From the NCBI GenBank assembly GCA_900299495.1, contig OMKD01000273.1, forward strand, positions 1 through 37,371: DNA of 37,371 nt, in the 5' to 3' direction. Under the pieces are notes generated by a model. The model searched no databases. It worked only from the letters and a program-made list of their open reading frames with translations, and was not told where the DNA came from. Positions 24,708-35,311 of the stretch are shown in pieces (the first letter of the stretch is position 1; the number at the start of each line of letters is the position of its first letter). This stretch comes from Sphingobacteriales bacterium. GTDB lineage: Bacteria; Bacteroidota; Bacteroidia; Chitinophagales; Saprospiraceae. The translations under genes were made by a program, and so were the position numbers.

Positions 24708-27700
24708 ATTTGCTGATTACAACTCGCTTCGATTCGGAGTGATTATCACCTATCAGCTGTATGGAGTAAACTCCTGCTGGTAAGTGGTTCAAATCGATTG
24801 ATTTGCTGATCAAGTTATTTTGAATGCTTTCGCTATATAGTAAAGCACCTTTTACGTCCGTTAGTTTGATCTGCTTAAGATCTGTTGTCCAGTTTCCAGA
24901 AAGTCCAACTGTAATGCTTCCTCTAGTTGGGTTTGGATACACAATCCACTCAGAATCATCCTGTATTGTTTCATTCACAGATGTTGGAGCATTTGGATCA
25001 AGCTCAATGAATACGGTTGTTTCCTGAAGTAAACCACCTTGACCATCAGTTACGATAAATTTGAAACTATCATTTTCGCCATCGCCACTGTGGAAGTATT
25101 CTACATGGTTAAGATCAATGGATATTTGCTTGAACGTACCACCCAGAGGAACGTTTGCTCCTGCCCAGTGTACCTCACCATGTTTTGGTGCTTCAGTAAT
25201 CGTAAATATCAACTCATCGGGAGTATTGTCCTCATCTGCTACCTGAAGAACCTCCGTTTCAATCCAACGACCTTCTCCATCTCTTACTTTCAGAATCTCG
25301 TTATTTACGATATATGGATTATTAGGAATAGCCTCACCACAAGACTCCAATTCCCAGTTAGTGATCTTACCACCAATACCATCTTCATCAAGCACTGTAA
25401 CGACAAGCTCCCAGATTCCAATTAGTGTTTCACCATCAAAGTCAGATAGGTTTCCAACAGGCTGAACCAATTCTCCTGTATTTGCAGGACAAGGTATATC
25501 CGCTAAAGATTCATCATCGAAGCTCAATTTCATACTGGTTAGGATACAAGTACCTTCGTGTAAGGTTACCTCCGTTCCTTGCGGTGAACGAACAGATATT
25601 TTTATATCATCCAACTTATCGTGAGAAACATCTAGGTTAGCAATGTTTATATCTGTAATTGTTGAGTTATCAATTGCTGCAAGTTCAGATACTACTGAAG
25701 CACCAGCAGCCAACTGCGGACTAATGTTCTTAGGAAGTCCATTGGCAGTAAAGGTCTCACAGATTTCTGTAAATGTTTGGTAGTAGAAAGGTCCAACCCA
25801 GTCTCCATTTCCACAACGGTTTGCGTTGGCTCTAACTCTCCAGAAGTATACAGTTCCTTTATTAAGTGGCTCGTCAGAGTCATAGAAATTCTCCGTTAAG
25901 CCATACTCCTCATCAATGATTGAAGCTGGAGCAAAATTAGGATTATCAGCAACCTGAATATCATAATTTACAGCAGTCGGTACTTCAACCCAAGAGTATG
26001 AAGTTGCCAAAGGCTGCTGAACAACTTGGTTCGCAGGACCTGTTAATGCCAGGGCTGAGAAGTCTGCGTTTTCAGTTTCTACAAAAATAGATTGATAGAA
26101 GGTATCATTTTCTACGATTCCTCTAATTTCAAGTTCTGTATAGGCGTTTGGATAGTCAGCATCGAAACTAACATTTAATCCTAAATCCTCGCCCGCTTCC
26201 ATTGTCGCAGACTGCCAACTTAAATTCATCCCATCGGGAATGACGCTCATGATTTCTAAATCCACAGAACCTGTGAAGTCGTTAAACCCTGAAAAGTTGA
26301 AGTCATAATCCAAGGCTGCCGGAAGACAAGCAAACTGATAGTTACTTGAATTAATATAGAATCCGTAGTATGGAGTATCTGGTTTTGAAACCTGAATATT
26401 AGAGTTCGAAATATCAAAGAATATATTGTCTGAAGCTTTGATCTTGATACGACCAGCAAATGTTGAAACGTCCGGTAGGAAGAACGTATGTTCTCCATCA
26501 TTCGGTACATCCTCTGCCAACAGAACATCAAAATCGAATCCTGAATTCGTGGATAAGTAAATATCCACACTGCTACAATTTACAGGGGCATTGAATGAAT
26601 TTGCCGGATCCCAAGTGATTGTAACCTGCTCACCACCTTCAAGAATATCTCCTGATGCAGATGGATAGGTCACGGAGAAAGGACCTGAGTTACCATCGAC
26701 ATTGAAGGTTACTTGTGTAGAATTCCAACCACCTGATTCTTGATTATTATCTCTTACTGTACACTTGAAATTCATCTCTCTTTCTACAGATGGTAAACGT
26801 TCACTGCTATTACTTTGATTCTGAAGAATAAGACTCAATGAAGGGAAGCTTCTAAGGTTGTCTGTCGTAGGAGTTCTCGACATGAATAGAGGAATAGTAA
26901 GATTTGGTATTTGTCCCTCATTGATACTTGTTGTAGGTCCAAGATCATACTGTTCCCAACAATAAGTCAGATCATCACCATCTTCATCTGTTCCAAAAGC
27001 TTCCAATTCAAATGCTGTTGACTTTGGAATGTGGAAACCATTTCCATGGTTGTGCGTTACTTCAGGTCTGTGGTTAGCCGTTTGAATTACATCCGGACAG
27101 GTATTACCTGTTGATTGCTCACTGTATTGTCTTACTTGCTCTAAAGATTTTACATGGTAATAAGTGTTGTTTTGACCAAATCCAAGATTGATGTTTTCAC
27201 CTCCACAAGAACCCAGGTAAGACATGATCGTTGATCCTGACCCTGGCTCATATGCTGAACCTGAAGCTAGCTGACCTTCAATGCCAGGACAGTTTGCCCA
27301 AGTATGACCTGCAGAAAACTGGTGATCGATTTCGTGTGCCATTACATTATATACAATGTTTGTCATGTTCGCATAGTGACAAGTTACCCCTCTACCTTTA
27401 TTTGGAGCATTACATGCTGTACCACTTACTACACCACCTACATCTGTACATGCCATTGTAAATACGTGACCGATATCAAAGTTGTTATTTCCGATTACCT
27501 GGTTAAGGTAATTTTGATTTTGTTGTAGAAGTTGTCCACCAACGTTTGCATTAGTGAAAAAGTCAGTTGCAGGATCAAGATTGATCAATAGATCGTTACT
27601 CTCAATCATTTCAAACTTCATGGATTGCTCAGGTTGTAAAACACCGTTCAATAAAGTTAGAGCCTGAACAAATGAAGCCATTACAGCTGCTTCCGTTCCT

Positions 27701-28368
27701 CCTTTTGCTACACCATATTCACCAGTACACGCTAAAGCTAGTTCATAAACTCTCAGCTCAGCTATGTCTGCTTGCGGAGTCACAAGTGCTGTATTAGTGA
27801 AATCAGGAGTGATGTCTTGCTCTATTGTTGCCGGATTAAATCCACATGCTAATGGAGGTCCAAGCTCGTGATAGGCATGATGATCCATCTGATTGAAATA
27901 ATAGGTCTGGTGAATACCAGAACCATCTTCCGGATAATCAATAAGTGAAAGTCCGTCCTCATTAGAAATAGAAGCTACAACTCCATAAGGAGTAACACTT
28001 AAATAAAGAAGACCTTTTTTACCATTTATTCCAAAACCACGGTAAGACTTTAGTTCTGGAAATTTGGCAGCCAAATTAGGATGCATTACCGGCGACTCAA
28101 CCAATTGGAAGAATTGGTTTGATCCATTAGGAAGAGGAAGATTTACAATTGTATTTGAGTTTCTTGCTGCGTTGGTATACTCCATAGGAGCATCACTTGC
28201 CGCATCTTGCAGAGCTTCTAAATTAATGGTAATAAATCTTGGATCTTCTGTTAATAAGGCACTATTGGCATTAGGTATTTGATCTGTATCCTTCCATATT
28301 GTAGGGCTTTGCGCTTTGGCAAAGGAAAAGGAAAGCGATAAGAACAAAGAACAAATAATATATTTCAT
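24706..28368 (-). CDS. Secreted reprolysin-like (M12B-type) metalloprotease with P domain, CSPG-like repeat and T9SS signal
   Basis: A 1220-residue multidomain protein. Order: signal peptide (to about residue 20, AKAQ); propeptide-like region; zinc protease domain with the extended motif HEIDHQFSAGH (His345, Glu346, His349, His355) followed by TW, plus the Ser/Gly-rich GSTIMSYLGSCGG after it; Ig/fibronectin-like segments (about 560-860); a proprotein-convertase P domain (about 870-1015, ending WELESCG); a CSPG/cadherin-like repeat (about 1025-1125, with APKHGEVHWAG, HVEYFHSGDGENDSFKF and VTDGQGG); and a type A sorting domain (EWIVYPNPTRG to the end). It should be secreted by T9SS and degrade extracellular protein. 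Its upstream region shares a 19-bp element with the next minus-strand gene. Confidence 0.92.
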   Translation of the reverse strand: MKYIICSLFLSLSFSFAKAQSPTIWKDTDQIPNANSALLTEDPRFITINLEALQDAASDAPMEYTNAARNSNTIVNLPLPNGSNQFFQLVESPVMHPNLAAKFPELKSYRGFGINGKKGLLYLSVTPYGVVASISNEDGLSLIDYPEDGSGIHQTYYFNQMDHHAYHELGPPLACGFNPATIEQDITPDFTNTALVTPQADIAELRVYELALACTGEYGVAKGGTEAAVMASFVQALTLLNGVLQPEQSMKFEMIESNDLLINLDPATDFFTNANVGGQLLQQNQNYLNQVIGNNNFDIGHVFTMACTDVGGVVSGTACNAPNKGRGVTCHYANMTNIVYNVMAHEIDHQFSAGHTWANCPGIEGQLASGSAYEPGSGSTIMSYLGSCGGENINLGFGQNNTYYHVKSLEQVRQYSEQSTGNTCPDVIQTANHRPEVTHNHGNGFHIPKSTAFELEAFGTDEDGDDLTYCWEQYDLGPTTSINEGQIPNLTIPLFMSRTPTTDNLRSFPSLSLILQNQSNSSERLPSVEREMNFKCTVRDNNQESGGWNSTQVTFNVDGNSGPFSVTYPSASGDILEGGEQVTITWDPANSFNAPVNCSSVDIYLSTNSGFDFDVLLAEDVPNDGEHTFFLPDVSTFAGRIKIKASDNIFFDISNSNIQVSKPDTPYYGFYINSSNYQFACLPAALDYDFNFSGFNDFTGSVDLEIMSVIPDGMNLSWQSATMEAGEDLGLNVSFDADYPNAYTELEIRGIVENDTFYQSIFVETENADFSALALTGPANQVVQQPLATSYSWVEVPTAVNYDIQVADNPNFAPASIIDEEYGLTENFYDSDEPLNKGTVYFWRVRANANRCGNGDWVGPFYYQTFTEICETFTANGLPKNISPQLAAGASVVSELAAIDNSTITDINIANLDVSHDKLDDIKISVRSPQGTEVTLHEGTCILTSMKLSFDDESLADIPCPANTGELVQPVGNLSDFDGETLIGIWELVVTVLDEDGIGGKITNWELESCGEAIPNNPYIVNNEILKVRDGEGRWIETEVLQVADEDNTPDELIFTITEAPKHGEVHWAGANVPLGGTFKQISIDLNHVEYFHSGDGENDSFKFIVTDGQGGLLQETTVFIELDPNAPTSVNETIQDDSEWIVYPNPTRGSITVGLSGNWTTDLKQIKLTDVKGALLYSESIQNNLISKSIDLNHLPAGVYSIQLIGDNHSESKRVVISK

Positions 28369-28403
28369 TTTGTAGATTTTAACTATCAGGACAGTTGTTT
28401 TGA

Positions 28404-28411
28404 CAAAAATA
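28404..28411 (-). promoter_or_regulatory. Candidate -7 promoter box of the metalloprotease gene
   Basis: The minus strand reads TATTTTTG, an exact match to the Bacteroidota -7 consensus TAnnTTTG, 36 bases upstream of the start codon. There is no TTG at the -33 position; instead the shared 19-bp element occupies that region, which would fit an activator-dependent promoter. Confidence 0.45.
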
Positions 28412-28418
28412 GAGAATC

Positions 28419-28437
28419 AAACGTTTATTTTTTGTAA
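28419..28437 (-). promoter_or_regulatory. Shared upstream element, copy A
   Basis: On the plus strand it reads AAACGTTTA, three bases, then TTTGTAA. The same 16 fixed positions occur at 31974-31992 upstream of the outer-membrane barrel gene, at a similar distance from the start codon (51 and 58 bases). AAACGTTT is itself a palindrome. It is a candidate binding site for a common regulator of the two surface genes. Confidence 0.45.
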
Positions 28438-28445
28438 GAAAATGG

Positions 28446-31400
28446 CTAAAAGAACGCTGAGAATTGAAGATTACCGGTATGGATGATTTTTAAGTCACCA
28501 TTTTTTCGACCATCGTATCTCAGACCTAATCTTAGGCTCTTATTTATTTTCCTGTTAACACCCAAATTCCAATTGAAGTTTTGTCCGGATTGTAATCCAT
28601 TTAGTAGAGCAAAACCAATTGGACTGTTCGCTTCTCCTGAATATTTTACCGATGAAAATACAAAACTTCCCTCAAGTAACCCAAGATTGCTGTTGATCTG
28701 AGATTCAATTTTTAAACTTTGAATCTTACCATTATCGATGTTGAAGTCTTGATCCGTAAAACTTTCCAGGGTTGAATTCAGTACAATACGACTTTTATCA
28801 GAAGGGAAAAAACTTAATTCCGGCTTCAGTATTCTTGTTTTGACCTGGAAACTTCTTTCTGCATATTGTTCTATATCAGCAGATTTACTACCCTCGGATC
28901 CGGTCAATCGGAAACTGAGCCTATTTGATAAATTCCAACGAACACTTGTTTCCAGATTTTGTGTTTTTCTCTTTTCCAAGCCTGTAATCAACAGGTTACT
29001 AAGCGAAACTTGGGTTTGAGAAATTTGAACATCCAGGGTTTTACCACCGCGATTTATCCAAAGACTATTCCGAATGTTGCTACGGTCATTTACAATATCT
29101 TGTTGGTCAATATTGTTTTGTAGTGGGTGCCAATAAATAGCACCATCGGTGTCCTGTACTTTTTGTTCTAGCTGTAAATTGGATTGAAAACTTAAATAAC
29201 TAATGGCCTTTCGAATGCCATCCTTGTTGAACCATATGGCTTTAGGACTTATGTTGATGTTTTGATTGAATAGCGCATTATTGGTCTTTATGAATTCGTC
29301 TGAGTAATAGATAATTCGGATGTGAGTACCCTGGTCGGGATTGGGCGCGATTACAAACTCAGATGCTTGCTCCACTCCATCTCCATTGAAATCTATGTGC
29401 TGAAAATTCCCTTCTCCAGGATTAACCTGTTGATAAAGGAATTGTACTTTTTGTTCCTGTCCTGAGCTTAGCTGATACAGCGATGATAGGCGAATGACTC
29501 CTTTTAAAAATTGTTGGTTGAGATTCACTTTTCCCATTAATTGTCCTGCCTCTTCTGGTAATTCTTCCAATACATTATCGAATTTTCGATAATTGATTTG
29601 AGCATTCAGCTTGGTGTTTTTGAAGTTCTTTAAATTCGCATCTATACCCGTGTTATAAGCATTTTTCCACATGTTTAATTCGCCCTCAGAAACATTGAAA
29701 TCTCTTCTATTTTGGGTGTATACTGTCCAACTAAAATTATGTTTTTCTGGCAGGATTAAACGGATTTCAGATTGATTGAATTTAAAACTTGAGTTAAGTA
29801 GTGTATCTGTATTACTATCTAAACGTTCATTAGATTCTTCAAACCAACTCACCTGGATTTCAAAGTCATTATCATTCCCGAATTTTCTACCTAATGCAAT
29901 CGATGGTTTTTGATATTGAGTCTCTGAAAATGTTGTGCTTGCATTTAAGACAGAAGCTTTAGCATCTATATTCCATTTATCATTTTCTAATAAAAATTGT
30001 CCCTCGTGCTTTAGTCCATTGTATTCGGATCCTCTATTCAAAAAACTAAGTACATAATCTATAATTATTCCTTTTTCTTTATGTTCTATTTGGAACTTGC
30101 CATTACCTAGGTGTTCTTCCAATGGAGCTATTGGGTCATTGTTATTATTAAGGTCCCAGTCTCTATTGAATTCTGGCAATCGATATGGGTTTATAGCTCT
30201 AAAATTTTGTTGTTTCCATTCGTGATTGGCATCAAGTAAAAGCCCCCATTTACTCCTCGTCTCAATTTGTTTCTTAAATGAGCTGAACAAGGCTAGCCCC
30301 CAATCATCTTTTGCATCTAAAGGAGAGATTTTATTTTGGTCATTTTGAGAGAGGGCAAGCTCTGTGCTAAAGTAACCATCTGTTCCTAGCCTTTGCTCTA
30401 ATCCAAGATTGAGTAATTTTTTAGATTGAGGAAGTGGTAAGAGCCGAATCGGCTCGTGTGTACCTTGTAAGTTGCCATTATCATCAGGGCCTACAAATTG
30501 GAAAACTATACCATTAGCATCGAGATCAACTTGTATGTAATTTCCATTTCCTAAACCAAGGTTTGAGAAGAAAGCGTTATAATGTGTAAGCTCCTCGTTC
30601 CGGGTGGGTGCATATTCTAAAAATTGAATATTATTTCCATTAATTAGGGTGTCTCTGAATATGTAGTTAATTGGATTAGAAGAATTGGATGCGGTGTCTA
30701 TTGCAGGAATTCCTGCCGCGAATGGATTGTCTCCTGCATTTGCGAGGATCAATTGTTGTTCTTGATTCAAAGGTCCTTCTCCAATTCTTGATTTACCATC
30801 CTGTTCGGCATAAACATTTGAATAGAGACTTAAATGCTTCCTTTTATATGTGGAGTTTACGGTGTATAACGATCTTAGGTAAGACTGATCATTATATTCG
30901 AACTCAATAACAATTCTGCGCTCGGTGCTCATCGGTTGTCTCACCGTAAAAGTAATGGTTCCAGCATTATAATCTATGATATAATCATTGTCGAATCCAC
31001 GGGTAAGTAATTTCCCGTCTACGTATACCTTTTCTGTATTTGCCAATACTATGATGAATGTTTCACCTTCAGCACCTCTTAGTTTGTATGGCCCCTGATT
31101 CCCTTCCTCTCCTGTAAATGCATTACGAGCAAACTTTCCTTTTGTGATGGCAAAAGAACTTTGAAGCGTAAATTGCCCTTTCCCAAGATCTAGAGTGTCC
31201 TGTGTAAATTGAACCCCTTGTAATTTTTTAAAATACTTTAAAAAGTAACTGTCTCGATTTCCTTGTTGATAATCTCCCAGAAGTAGTTTTGTGTTATTCT
31301 TTTTTAGTTCAATAAATACTCTGTCGAATTCATTGAGCTGTTGGGTGTTTCCTTCTGGTTGAATTGGAATATTCGCATCTGAAATTGCTGCTCTTATTTG

Positions 31401-31916
31401 AATATTATCTCCAATATCTCCATTTAACTGAAGATTAAATGTGGAATTTAATACCAAATTTTGGTTGTTGCCCACTCCAATACTTCTGCTAAACACCCCA
31501 CTACTTTTTAGACCTCTTCCATTATTCAGTAGTTGAATGTCTTTTGGATTTTTTTCAATTTCATATACCAATCTGTAGGAATCTGATAAATTTCTTTCAG
31601 GAAATAAACTGGCTTGATTATTTAATTCTAGTTGTTGTAGACATCGACATGTTAATGTTAAAGAACTATTTTTTCTAATTGACGGATTAATAATCAAAAT
31701 TTTATTGGAATCAACTACAAAGTCCTTATTTTGAATCAGTGAATCACCTTGATTGTCTGTTACTTGCACGGAAGCGGGATATATTACACAGGAGTCAAGT
31801 GTTTGCCATTCTTCACTTACTTTAATTTCAAACTTACGAATATTACTTTCAGGTGATTGGGCATTAAGCCCAGTCAATGATAAAAAAGTCATTAATATGA
31901 GAAAGCAATATTTCAT
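28446..31916 (-). CDS. Uncharacterised large outer-membrane beta-barrel protein
   Basis: An 1156-residue protein with a signal peptide (cut near LNAQ, residue 20). Residues about 130-330 hold a conserved-looking region: SIGVGNNQNLVLNSTFNLQL, AAISDANIPIQPEGNTQQL, LLLGDYQQGN and then a beta-sandwich stretch with VYVDGKLLTRGFDNDYIIDY. The remaining about 800 residues are alternating, amphipathic strands with many aromatic and Asn/Gln residues, ending in Phe-Phe (SAFF), the usual C-terminal signal for outer-membrane barrel insertion. It has no T9SS sorting domain, TonB box or TonB-receptor plug. From memory, the GNNQN/NIPIQPEG region recurs in large Bacteroidota outer-membrane proteins, including the SprA-like neighbourhood of families; this needs a profile search. 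Function unknown. Confidence 0.8.
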   Translation of the reverse strand: MKYCFLILMTFLSLTGLNAQSPESNIRKFEIKVSEEWQTLDSCVIYPASVQVTDNQGDSLIQNKDFVVDSNKILIINPSIRKNSSLTLTCRCLQQLELNNQASLFPERNLSDSYRLVYEIEKNPKDIQLLNNGRGLKSSGVFSRSIGVGNNQNLVLNSTFNLQLNGDIGDNIQIRAAISDANIPIQPEGNTQQLNEFDRVFIELKKNNTKLLLGDYQQGNRDSYFLKYFKKLQGVQFTQDTLDLGKGQFTLQSSFAITKGKFARNAFTGEEGNQGPYKLRGAEGETFIIVLANTEKVYVDGKLLTRGFDNDYIIDYNAGTITFTVRQPMSTERRIVIEFEYNDQSYLRSLYTVNSTYKRKHLSLYSNVYAEQDGKSRIGEGPLNQEQQLILANAGDNPFAAGIPAIDTASNSSNPINYIFRDTLINGNNIQFLEYAPTRNEELTHYNAFFSNLGLGNGNYIQVDLDANGIVFQFVGPDDNGNLQGTHEPIRLLPLPQSKKLLNLGLEQRLGTDGYFSTELALSQNDQNKISPLDAKDDWGLALFSSFKKQIETRSKWGLLLDANHEWKQQNFRAINPYRLPEFNRDWDLNNNNDPIAPLEEHLGNGKFQIEHKEKGIIIDYVLSFLNRGSEYNGLKHEGQFLLENDKWNIDAKASVLNASTTFSETQYQKPSIALGRKFGNDNDFEIQVSWFEESNERLDSNTDTLLNSSFKFNQSEIRLILPEKHNFSWTVYTQNRRDFNVSEGELNMWKNAYNTGIDANLKNFKNTKLNAQINYRKFDNVLEELPEEAGQLMGKVNLNQQFLKGVIRLSSLYQLSSGQEQKVQFLYQQVNPGEGNFQHIDFNGDGVEQASEFVIAPNPDQGTHIRIIYYSDEFIKTNNALFNQNINISPKAIWFNKDGIRKAISYLSFQSNLQLEQKVQDTDGAIYWHPLQNNIDQQDIVNDRSNIRNSLWINRGGKTLDVQISQTQVSLSNLLITGLEKRKTQNLETSVRWNLSNRLSFRLTGSEGSKSADIEQYAERSFQVKTRILKPELSFFPSDKSRIVLNSTLESFTDQDFNIDNGKIQSLKIESQINSNLGLLEGSFVFSSVKYSGEANSPIGFALLNGLQSGQNFNWNLGVNRKINKSLRLGLRYDGRKNGDLKIIHTGNLQFSAFF

Positions 31917-31973
31917 AATTGAGAAAACGAATCAGAAATCCGTTTCGTTAAATAATTGAATTAAAAAATTAAT

Positions 31974-31992
31974 AAACGTTTACAATTTGTAA
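31974..31992 (-). promoter_or_regulatory. Shared upstream element, copy B
   Basis: AAACGTTTA, three bases, TTTGTAA on the plus strand, as at 28419-28437. Here the element merges with a further inverted repeat, TTTACAA-T-TTGTAAA (31979-31993). It lies between the divergent barrel and fadH genes, so it could act on either. No exact TAnnTTTG box follows it on the minus strand. Confidence 0.45.
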
Positions 31993-32084
31993 ATTCAGAA
32001 CTTGGGTTAGGATAATTGCAGATATTTAAGCTATTAACTCATTAGTTGAAATAATATTTTTTGTAAAGGTAAGGATTAAGATAA

Positions 32085-34109
<2,025 letters not shown>

Positions 34110-34119
34110 ATTCGTTACT

Positions 34120-35097
34120 ATGAGGAACAATAGAAGAAGTTTCATTTTAAATTTTGGTATTGCTGCACTCGGTATGGTACTTGGTCGAAATGCGGATAAA
34201 ACTAAACCTAAATTTCGAGCAAGGAAGGGAGCTGGGCCAATTTTCATAAGTACTTGGAATCATGGTATAGAGGCAAACCAAGTTGCACTTGAGGTCCTTA
34301 AGAAGGGAGGCAGCGGTTTGGATGCAGTTGAAAAGGGCGTAATGGTAGTGGAGTCTGATCCAGATAACGGTTCTGTGGGTATAGGTGGAATGCCTGATAA
34401 TAAAGGTAATGTTGCTCTCGATGCATGTATCATGTCTTCAGATGGTAATTGTGGAGCGGTGTGTATGTTAGAAAATATTGAGCATCCTATTTCAGTTGCT
34501 AGAAAAGTTATGGAGGATACTCCTCATGTTCTTTTGGCTGCTGATGGGGCCTTCGACTTTGCAATTTCCAAAGGATTCAAAAAAAGAAATTTGAATACCA
34601 AAAATTCCAAGCAAGCATATAAAGAGTGGAAAAAAGAATCAAGATATAAACCAATCATCAATGTTGAGAACCACGATACAATTGGTATGTTGGGCATGGA
34701 TGATAACGGAGATATCTTTGGTAGTTGTACAACATCGGGATTAGCATTTAAAATGAGAGGAAGAATTGGTGATTCCCCAATCATAGGTGCTGGATTGTTT
34801 ATTGATAATGAAGTTGGAGGTGCTGTGGCTACAGGTCTCGGTGAATCTGTTATCAAAGTTGCTGGAGCTGCAATTATAGTAGAATTGATGCGCCATGGTT
34901 ATAGTCCTGAAGATGCTTGTAAAGAGGCTGTGTTGAGGATTCAAAAGAATGAAAACACCAAAGATATACAGGTGGGTTTTCTAGCAATCAACAAAGCAGG
35001 AGACATTGGGTCATACGCAATACATCCTGGCTTTAATTATGCGCTGACAATAAACGATAATACAAGTTTAGAAGATAGCGATTATTTAAGAAACTAA
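34120..35097 (+). CDS. Exported N4-(beta-N-acetylglucosaminyl)-L-asparaginase-like Ntn hydrolase
   Basis: I use the ATG at 34120 (325 residues), 10 bases after fadH, rather than 34084 inside fadH, because it begins a signal-like N-terminus: MRNNRRSF followed by a hydrophobic run, resembling a twin-arginine signal. The mature part is an aspartylglucosaminidase: GLDAVEKGVMVVESDPDNGSVG near the start, the autoproteolysis site NHDTIGM with nucleophile Thr187, then DIFGSCTTSG, RIGDSPIIGAGLFIDNEVGGAVATGLGE. Family members self-cleave before the Thr and hydrolyse the GlcNAc-Asn bond of degraded glycoproteins. Its export would suit scavenging of glycopeptides; the link to fadH may be only transcriptional. 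A strong hairpin terminator follows. Confidence 0.92.
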   Translation: MRNNRRSFILNFGIAALGMVLGRNADKTKPKFRARKGAGPIFISTWNHGIEANQVALEVLKKGGSGLDAVEKGVMVVESDPDNGSVGIGGMPDNKGNVALDACIMSSDGNCGAVCMLENIEHPISVARKVMEDTPHVLLAADGAFDFAISKGFKKRNLNTKNSKQAYKEWKKESRYKPIINVENHDTIGMLGMDDNGDIFGSCTTSGLAFKMRGRIGDSPIIGAGLFIDNEVGGAVATGLGESVIKVAGAAIIVELMRHGYSPEDACKEAVLRIQKNENTKDIQVGFLAINKAGDIGSYAIHPGFNYALTINDNTSLEDSDYLRN

Positions 35098-35118
35098 ATG
35101 AATGGATTTGATAAGTAT

Positions 35119-35158
35119 AAAATGGACAAACTATATTGATTTAGTTTGTCCATTTTTT
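35119..35158 (+). terminator. Rho-independent terminator after the asparaginase gene
   Basis: Perfect 15-bp stem (35119-35133 with 35142-35156) with core ATGGACAAACTA, eight-base loop TATTGATT, and a run of six T at 35153-35158. It separates the fadH-asparaginase unit from the next gene. Confidence 0.92.
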
Positions 35159-35194
35159 GTTGGTTTTAAGTGCTTTATAACCAATTATAGGTAT

Positions 35195-35224
35195 TTGGTG
35201 GCAGAGAATTAGATAGTACATTTG
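35195..35224 (+). promoter_or_regulatory. Consensus Bacteroidota promoter for the giant secreted protein gene
   Basis: TTG at 35195-35197 (within TTTGG), 19 bases, then TACATTTG at 35217-35224: an exact match to the -33 TTG and -7 TAnnTTTG consensus of Bacteroidota primary sigma factor promoters with the preferred spacing. It lies 87 bases upstream of the ATG at 35312, implying a leader of about 80 bases. Confidence 0.8.
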
Positions 35225-35311
35225 TAAAGAGTCTTCGTTAGGGGATTCTATGTTAATTAATCACCATGAAATTAGTTTAAACTATTTCTTTACAACAAAT
35301 TATCAAATCTT

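Noticed and set aside
31926-31949. Inverted repeat AACGAA/TTCGTT just upstream of the outer-membrane barrel start
   Set aside because: Six-base arms with a 12-base spacer are expected by chance at this composition.
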